Part shown: positions 49,654 through 64,000 of the stretch, one piece after another
How the letters are laid out: each line of letters opens with the position of its first letter
How positions within the stretch are numbered: the first letter of the stretch is position 1
Position numbers and translations under genes: made by a program
Origin: Varroa destructor
Taxonomy: Eukaryota > Arthropoda > Arachnida > Mesostigmata > Varroidae
DNA length: 64,000 nucleotides
Direction: 5' to 3'
Assembly: GCF_002443255.2 (NCBI RefSeq)
Contig: NW_019211456.1
Span: 53,857,743-53,921,742 of the forward strand
Notes under the pieces: generated by a model
Databases searched by the model: none
Seen by the model: the letters and a program-made list of their open reading frames with translations, nothing else
Told to the model about the DNA's origin: nothing

Positions 49654-52600
49654 ATTTGCTGACAACTCATATTATCAAAAAGAGTGAGGACTCGTATAGA
49701 CAGCTCGAACTGTTGCAAATCGACAGACCCACCTTTCGATTTTGTGGGATGCCTTACGTGGTCACTATATTCTTATCATTAATATTATATCGGGTGCCTC
49801 CTTGACTGGAATGCAGCGTCAATTGGACTCCTTTGCGCTCCGCTGCCTCGGGATCCCGCAGAGATATTTTCACGGCGTGGTAAAAATCTCTTCTACTGGT
49901 CGATTCTTGCACATTTACGTGTAAGGTGTTTCCCGTGAAGAAGGTTTCAACTTGGGATATTTCACTTCAGAATTTCAGGAGAAAGACTCCACCGGTCGTG
50001 GATCCCATCACAACAAAAACATGGTTTCCTCAGTTTATATTTTGACACTTGTTGTCGGTTCGTCTGCTCCGTATCAAGGTGGCTGCTTGCAAAGGACACA
50101 CCCACCCCATCTAGTAAAAAGGCTATACTTAGCAATGTAACGGAAGTGTGCCACTACCAGTAGATACAAAAACGGCGATGAACTGTTTTGTAGAACCATG
50201 AGAAAATTAATAATAATGGATGCCTAGGTAGGCGTTGAGTGTGAGAGGGGCGGAGAACATGGCGCAACTAAATTTTGCTCTTAGAAAGTACATCATTTAC
50301 GCGACTACAGAGGGACTACGATTCAAGATGTAAACTGACGTTTGCATTAACAATGGGGTTGTTACCGGAGGGGTGACTGGTAGTACATAAACCTGATTTA
50401 CTAATTTTATTTAACTAATTTTCGTCTTTTCCTATTATTTGGTCTATTGTGTGTTACAATGGTGGTAGTTGTAGTTGTCTAGTGGTTTTTGCACAGCCAA
50501 GACCACATATAGTGTGAAATGACTAAGAGGTTCTTAGTATATAGCTAACTGCTTCCAGGTGATTAAAACATGAGTTTTCTCCACACCGTTGCGACTGCTA
50601 CAACCATATAAGTAGTAACGCCGTTGCTGACGATTGATAGCTTTGGGTTATAATGAATAGAAATTGAAATACTATTCTAGATGTTGATGATAATATTCTG
50701 ACAACAATAACTAATTTCCCGTTTCTAAAAAGGGAGGTTACGAGAAACGCAGCACTAATGAATCGTTATCTTGAAGCAGTCGTCGTGACAGCATGCCAAT
50801 ACGAACATGTTAGGAGCATCGGCCTACACAAGCAGGTTACCACATGTAACATGGTTAATATCACTAGGAGGAGATTCACTATGAGAGGTAACGTGGAAAA
50901 TATATGTGGAGAGTGTTTACCCCCAATGAGCAGTAGCACCAAAGGCCAGATGACAAGAACATGACAAAAACAACCTTCTTTTCCGTAAGAATGTGTGATG
51001 CTACGATGAACACTAATGTTCAGAATAATATCTAAAAAGTTGCGGTGTCAGTTAGCGGCCTCAAGCCGCGTAAGCGGAGCAAGCAGAAGGAAAAGATAAT
51101 CGTTGAAAGGAAAATCTAAAAGAATTCTTAAGAACAAACGTTACTTGACATCACAGCGTGGAGCTACCAATATTGATTCAGCATAGAGTTAGTTGACTGA
51201 GGATATACACGTCGACAGTGACAGTATCAATGACAAATGTGTAACCGTGAAAGCTGAGTTCAGTTCACGCGAGGAACTTCAAAAAGCTAGTGAACTAAGT
51301 GTAAAACGAAAATAACACGGACTGCAGTGACGAAATACAACCTAACAAGTCATGTGAAGAGGAACTTGGTAATGGTTCTTCCAAGGCGGTCGAGAAGAAC
51401 GCGAAACGACAGCGCGATGAGAATGAAAACCAGGGACAAAGAGTATAGATTAGATAGAAGGAATGTTACTATTTATTTATCACAGAAGATCTGGGAGTGA
51501 ATAATAGTAATAATAATGGTAATAACAATAATAAAAATGTGTTATGCCAGCACAGACACATACGCTGGAGAACACTGAGAGAGCTATGTGGAACAACTTT
51601 TTTGGCTCCACTGATATATAAAGCATACGACCACAAACTAATGATGATGCCCATGGCGGTAATTTTGACAGCAGCAACAACAACGTCTAAACAATAGATT
51701 ATTAGCAAGAGTGTGCTAACGAGAAAGAAAGACCACAAGCAGCATCAACAACCCGAAAGATTATAACTTACGAACCTCAGTAAGAACAATGTCCCTTTCA
51801 ATATGGCCTTATCCATGTATGAATTAAACCAGACCTTATCCTTAAATTATCGATCGATTTAGAATGCGTAATCGTTGTCATCATCATAATCATATGTAGC
51901 TGCGGACTTAATGCCTTCTATGGCTGGTAGCCGTCGAAGTAATCACCAAGTAATGGTTACGTTTATGCCACGGCTGTTGCTGCTGCAGTTACTGCTAATC
52001 ATCGTAGCAATATGATGACGATGGTGATGATGATGGCGATGCAAGGGAAAGGAACTGAATGGCAACATTGTTGAGCGGCCGTGGCGATAAAGAAAAAACC
52101 GATCGACTGGAAACGATAGGCAGGACAATTTCTGTTTGTATTTCTGCCTCTTTATTTTTATTTGTTGCGTTTTTTGTTTACAATGACCTCATCGAACTTT
52201 CATTTTAGCTTAAAAATTCCTTTAACATTTTCTTTGAGGTTAGATGTGACAAAGAACATAAGTTTTGCTTAACAGGCTAACCAGCGATTCGAAGTACCTT
52301 GCTAAATTAAATAATGATGAAGAAAGTAAGTTATATTGAAAAAACACAAAACAGATTGATAAAAAGGGTTAGCAAACAACGCGGTAGCAACGCTGTTTTG
52401 TCATGATGATAATATTTGATATAATTTGAAAGACAATAACAAAGGTACATAATAAGTAGATGATGAAAACCAGGAGACAACAACTGAGCAAAGCAACTAG
52501 AGAGACTGGCCGCATTAGTGTAAATAGGTGATTGATGCTATTGTCGAGAATGATTATAACGAAACAATAATTATTATTACTACAATGATAATGAATGTTG

Positions 52601-53052
52601 GCTGATGTGTGAAGGAGACGCTACAGAAATCATTTATTATAACTAATTAATAATAATAATAAAGGCTAATTTCAATAATGTAGGTGAAGAAGTCGAGAAG
52701 GTGAGAAGGTGACAATAAGCCTGTTTCTGAGGTTCTATACATCTTGTATTGGTAAGAGACGTGCAGAAACTGTAACGGGAACGACAACAACAACCACACC
52801 AACAACACCACCAACAGAGACGAATAAAGCGAATATCGTGATGAGATTTTGTTTATTCATTGACCATTGTATATCAGTTGATCTGGTTACTTTAAGATCC
52901 AGTATATTTAGATCCACTATATATCCCTTAATAAGCCTCACGTAACTTTTATGTGTAAATATGAATTATATATTTCCGAGTTTTATGCGCATGTCTTTTA
53001 CTGACACCATTTTGGAATTCACACATTTCTCAGTGTTTAGGCGGTACTAGTT
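49654..53052. other. Between the convergent USP7 and LZIC stops; probable long 3' untranslated regions
   Basis: Both stop codons face each other across 3.4 kb with no recognised gene. The sequence includes a GC-richer, purine-rich coding-like patch (51036-51448), triplet-rich tracts of AAT/AAC type (about 51497-51540), a GATGATGATG tract (about 52013-52041) and an ACAACAACC tract (about 52780-52815). AATAAA polyadenylation signals on the plus strand occur at 52658-52663 and 52823-52828. A USP7 3' UTR reaching close to LZIC is plausible, but the true ends cannot be read from sequence alone. Confidence 0.45.
51497..51540 (+). repeat. AAT/AAC trinucleotide-rich tract
   Basis: A stretch of interrupted AAT and AAC triplets lies in the putative USP7 3' UTR. 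Similar triplet tracts (GAT near 52013-52041, ACA near 52780-52815) occur in the same interval. Confidence 0.7.
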
Positions 53053-59593
<6,541 letters not shown>

Positions 59594-62500
59594 GTTGGAG
59601 CTGAAATCAGCAAATTATAATATAAGGTTAGACGAGTTTTTCTTGAGCCACAGCTATCCGCCCGATCTCTAGGCCTATCATCAAAGTTTCATAATGAACA
59701 AGTCTGCTTCCTCAAACGTTTATAAAATCTAAACAAAGCTGAAGCAGATGCCAAACAATCATTATGATTAATAACTATTTAAGGCTATTTTTTTTTTAAC
59801 AGTAATGCTAAGTTTAGTCAGAAACTGCAACTACACCCTTTGGCTCAAGCTACTAAACACTGCCTAACGTTGAAGCTGACTGGCTAATTCAGAGTGCTGT
59901 ATACTTTATATATACTTGTGTTCGAAGCACGCAATTGTTGACAACTTCTTTAACAACAAATATTATGTGAGTAACAAAATAAACTAGCAGATATTTTCTT
60001 TTTGCTTACTAGTTGCTCGTCAGGAACCAGCTTTGGTACTTCTTGTTTCTCAGAAAAGTTCAAAAGTAAATATTCGAATGACGTTAGATCGCATAAACAA
60101 AATAGCCCTGACATTATTAATTCTCTAAACAACACGTCTAACTTAACGCATTGTTTAAAAATTCATAGTTGTAGAAGAACTTAATAAACTCAGTGTACAT
60201 TGTTAAATTATTTTATTTCTCTTTGTCTGTAAAAAGAGTCTCTACTGTTGTATATACTCTACCGTATAATGTTGTACAGAAGAAGGTAAATTATTGCTTG
60301 TGATAATCGCGCACTTATTAATGCTGTTCGCTAAACCGAAATTACTTTCAGATCAAACTTTTGTCTCATTTGACTACCCTCTGGAAAATGGGTTTCATAT
60401 AAAAGCTAAACAACCCAATTTACAGTTCTTCATTAACGCGGGGGAATTTTATTATATCATTGTCCTCAATATTATTATTTACCTCTTCAGCGAAATCGTG
60501 GCTGCCCGCTACTGCCTTATTTTGTCCCAATCCGAGCTCCAGTGTCATTCAAAACAAGATGTAAGAACAGAACCAATATCTATACTATATAATAATGTTA
60601 TAATACTCTAAAGAGGAAAGAAGTTGTTGCTAACTATCGTATAAGCTCTCGACAGTAGCCAAACGCACATAAGTAATTTCCTGGCTTTAGAAAGTGACTT
60701 CAAGTTACAACTCAGCCAGATTTGCCATGAACTCGATGACGTTGGTATGTGCCAAAGTGTTTTCAGGTGCCTTATGATGACTTTCTCATCCGACAGAATG
60801 AAGCAAATCTGGAGGTGCCCGATTTTATTTTGAATAATATTCTTAGTTTGTAACTTTTCCAGTTCCGACTAGCTCTGGCTGATGCACGGTCTTGACAAAA
60901 ATGTCTTTGTATTTCATATATACTTTTCTGCGTCCCGCCGTTTATTTCCTGAAGGCCTTTTTTTCGAAAAGATTCTAGCATCGTAAGCCGAATTATTTTG
61001 CATCTTTAGTAATTGTCTTTTTAGTAGGTGATACACTGTGCTACCCGGGTCGCTGATATCAAGCGCTCTGTCATAAAGTGATAGTTTTCCAAATTCGAAA
61101 TTTCCATGACAAACGCGTATGTTATCAACTAAATTAAATCCTCAATTTTCTTAATAATTTATTAATTAGTGAGATTAACATATGCTGCACTACCATTTTT
61201 ACACAAACTACATAAGCCTTATCTATGCATCATGAGCGTAAATGAACAGTTCCACGAGAACGTGCACTGCTCAGCCTGATTGTTCAAACCACTTTTAACA
61301 CCGGTATCGTCCATTTGCTGCTGACTGCGTTTTCTCAGATATCTACGATATAACACCCGTCTCGGTCTGCTCGAGAGCGCAGCTTATATATAAACTACAG
61401 GAAAAAACTTATTTAATCAATTAATCTCGAAAAAAAGAACTGTGGCAAAATGCCATTTCAGAGTCATAGAACCATTTTGGAATTATGAGACTTACGCAGA
61501 GGTTTATAAAAAAAATTCAAAATGCTATTTAAAGGTTGCTAGTAATGCTAGTATTTAAAGGTTGTACCAACTATGACTGACGCTGACGCAGCCGTCTAAT
61601 TTAAATAAATATGGAGATTAAGCAGCGACATCTTGCAAGCAGCGATGTCTATCACATTATCACATTCCTGGAGTATATGCTGAATCCAGATGATTCTATT
61701 GTATGTTTAGCTTGCATAAATAAAGGCGCTCTTTGTTGCCACATTAATATTATTCGTCCATCCAGCCTATTTCATACTTATTGTTCTGGCCGCATCTTTT
61801 TGCCTCCTATCTTCATGGCTTAATAACTCAGCTACTTCGGATGCAAGCCATGATTTTTGGTTACCCACGGACTCCAACTTAACGCGCTGCCAAATCGGCA
61901 GTTAAGGATATTATTATCGTTCCCTTATCTTTAGGGAAGAGCAAAAAGAGCAAAGACAACTGATTACAGTAATTTCTTCTAATAATCTGCAAAGGACAGC
62001 GGGTACTCTAGCGGGTTTGTACATTGTCAATACAACCGAAACAGATATACCTCCTTTCCATAACAATACCCAATCTTACTCCATTTGCTTAAGATCTCAT
62101 TCGGCCCAATTCGAATGTTCTTAACGACTCGTGATATATATAGGTGTATTATCTGTTCCTCAGTATTGTTAATGATATTACGTCCAAACATGTAGTAAAT
62201 CGCAGCAACAACATTCCTAGCAACCTTTCCTTTTCTCGTGGTATTTTGGTGTGCCCCGCCATGGACTGCGCTGTTGAGATTTTAAATCTTCTTCAGTGCT
62301 TACCTAATTTCCTGCCACTTTGAAAAGATGCTTTTGTGTGAGACACTTTGCTTACGATTGCCGCGTCTCGTAACCTTTAAGTACGGTTTGGTTTCTAACT
62401 TTTCTTTTTTTCGAAAACACAAGTTATGTACTTTAGCTTTTGTATACCACGTACCGATGATTTAGCCTGTACTGCTCTGATACACAAAGATTCTCCTCAT

Positions 62501-63643
62501 TTAATACGCATAAAACTAAGCTGTATTATAACTTTCAGACTTTCTCTAAGCGCTTTCACATTATCTGGTTATCTAAAATCCCTTTGCATATTGATCTCAC
62601 GTCCTGTGCAATTTTATATTTCAAACTCGAACAATACGATGACGTGCGTTGGTTCCAACAAGATCCGAGCAGGCGTTCCGAACGAATTTAGGAGGCATAT
62701 TCACTCAGCTCAGTTTGCATTAGTCTACCTTGATAAAAGCAGAAGACGCACTCGTTTTCTTTCCTTACTATTACTGAAAATTTATAAGCGCGGTTTCCTA
62801 TACGACGTAAAGCTAAATGGCTATAAATGCCTTAATATTCTTTCGCTTAACCGCGAGGCAAACAACGTATACACGTTTTATGTAAAATTAAAGAAATATG
62901 TGATTTTCTTTTAACTAAAACAACCGAACTATTCAACCACGACTCAACCGTTGACTTTTCGAACTGATGCAGCGTTCGGCCTGTGTGTTAAGTTTATTTA
63001 AATTTTTGATCAACAAGAACAGCTGACTAATATTTATAGCGCCTTTGCTTTCATTCAGAAGTAAAAGCAAAATTATATTTTAGAAGCAACGACTTAAGTC
63101 ATGTTAGATGCGCCTTTACTACTAAAAAGACAGCAGTTACCTAGCCACATTATACAACCGCTGTAGCTCTAGCCTGTTTACTTAAATATATACACCACTC
63201 CTTGTTTATGTGAATACAAAGTATTACTTCATTCACCTTATGAAAAGTCGACATACATAACTGGCCAAATAAGGATATAATGATATAATATGCTATGTGT
63301 TCAAAGCTTCAATTTCCTTAGTCCTGAAATGTGGAGCAGGCGATTCTACGTGAAATGCATCATAGATTTGTGAATTGTTTTTGTTGTGTGAATAGAACAT
63401 TGAGTATATAGTTGAAGACGTTACGACAACTCTTTGATACATCTTGCAGAGTCTTTCATTAGTGCGCAATTGCGAATGATTTTCTATTCAGCTCTCAAAT
63501 ATCGTACGACATTTCGTCGAAACACAAATACACCTTGAGAACGATCGTATTGAAGACCGTTTGTGCCTAATGTTACGCCTTCTGAAGAAGTGCAGAAGAT
63601 TAAGAAGTATGCACAAGCGTTATATAAGCAATGAGAAAACATT
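59594..63643. other. About 4 kb upstream of LZIC without an identifiable gene
   Basis: An LZIC non-coding first exon should lie here because the ATG exon starts with an acceptor (AG at 59602-59601). A GC-richer patch at about 61240-61380 is a candidate promoter. Open frames at 60294-60611 (+) and 62426-62914 (+, 162 codons) have no recognisable motif, and their amino-acid make-up is typical of AT-rich non-coding DNA. A short plus-strand exon-like piece at 63491-63660 is described as a finding. Confidence 0.5.
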
Positions 63644-64000
63644 CTATTTTGTTGGAGCATTTATCCGATGATATAGGAAGCTTTTGTAAGAGCCCGTTGA
63701 TTGTATACTTCCCGAGCGTTCTTTTGAATTGTCTTTTAAACTGCCTCTCCCACGCTCTCCTATGGAATTCTCAATTAACAACGGAGTACTTCGTTGCTCG
63801 CCGCTTGCTGTACTTAAGCGGACCCCTTCCGTGCCTTGTCGATCGAACGATCTTGAAGACCTTTTCATTTTTTTGCTCTGTTTGTCTTCATTTGTCGTAT
63901 AGCTACGTGCTATCCGACTTTGGTCAAGCTCTTGCTTCATAAATATACTGTTTTTCAACATTTCTTGAACCGTCCGAAAACGCGCTTCGGCCGGGTAGAT
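63644..64000 (-). CDS. Possible 3' coding segment of an unidentified gene, cut by the window edge
   Basis: On the minus strand a frame is open from the window's right edge (64000) to a TAG at 63646-63644, 118 codons, with no start needed at the edge. The predicted peptide is charged and serine-rich. It starts with a possible short helix (PAEARFRTVQEMLKNSIF) and continues into a disordered Lys/Ser/Arg/Gly-rich tail (KMKRSSRSFDRQGTEG). That make-up is more typical of coding DNA than the hydrophobic translations seen elsewhere, but the plus strand is also open here (63631-63942). No family was recognised. If real, the gene lies to the right on the minus strand and this is its last exon, or part of one ending at an unseen donor. 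Confidence 0.38.
   Translation of the reverse strand: MYPAEARFRTVQEMLKNSIFMKQELDQSRIARSYTTNEDKQSKKMKRSSRSFDRQGTEGVRLSTASGEQRSTPLLIENSIGERGRGSLKDNSKERSGSIQSTGSYKSFLYHRINAPTK

Noticed and set aside
62426..62914. 162-codon plus-strand ORF
   Set aside because: The translation has no recognisable domain and resembles translated AT-rich non-coding DNA. It is long but still within reach of chance.

Overview
The window is nuclear DNA from an animal. It is AT-rich and gene-sparse, and its genes are split by GT-AG introns into exons that join in phase. Five conserved metazoan protein genes can be assembled by hand from splice sites and family conservation: RWDD2 (- strand, 3' end probably off the left edge), MRPL36 (+), TTC38 (+), USP7 (+) and LZIC (-). 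A possible sixth, unidentified coding segment runs off the right edge on the - strand. The gene set and AT-rich sequence suggest an invertebrate, perhaps an arthropod (mite or tick), but that placement is only an impression. No CRISPR array, operon or phage feature is present, and none would be expected.

Layout: RWDD2 occupies 184-2443 (-) and is divergent from MRPL36 at 4439-4957 (+); about 2 kb between them includes a GC-richer patch that could hold both promoters. A gap of about 8 kb follows with no identifiable gene. TTC38 spans 13326-24614 (+) with ten coding exons. A gap of about 14 kb follows (24.6-38.7 kb) with only degenerate coding-like fragments and simple repeats. A CpG-rich promoter/leader at about 38.5-39.7 kb precedes USP7, which spans 40217-49653 (+) in five recognised exons, with an open frame reaching a further 287 codons upstream. 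LZIC lies tail-to-tail with it at 53053-59593 (-), five coding exons with one 5.4 kb intron. The last 4 kb holds no identifiable gene apart from the edge-truncated candidate.

The genes do not form one pathway: they are ordinary cellular genes (mitochondrial translation, ubiquitin removal, a TPR protein, an RWD protein, an ICAT-like protein). I found no convincing new multi-gene system. The points most worth a second look are the open N-terminal extension of USP7, the C-terminal extension of the mitochondrial L36 protein, several perfect inverted repeats in introns, and decayed coding-like patches between genes. Repeats and RNA genes were found by eye, so the list is not exhaustive, and tRNA genes could have been missed.
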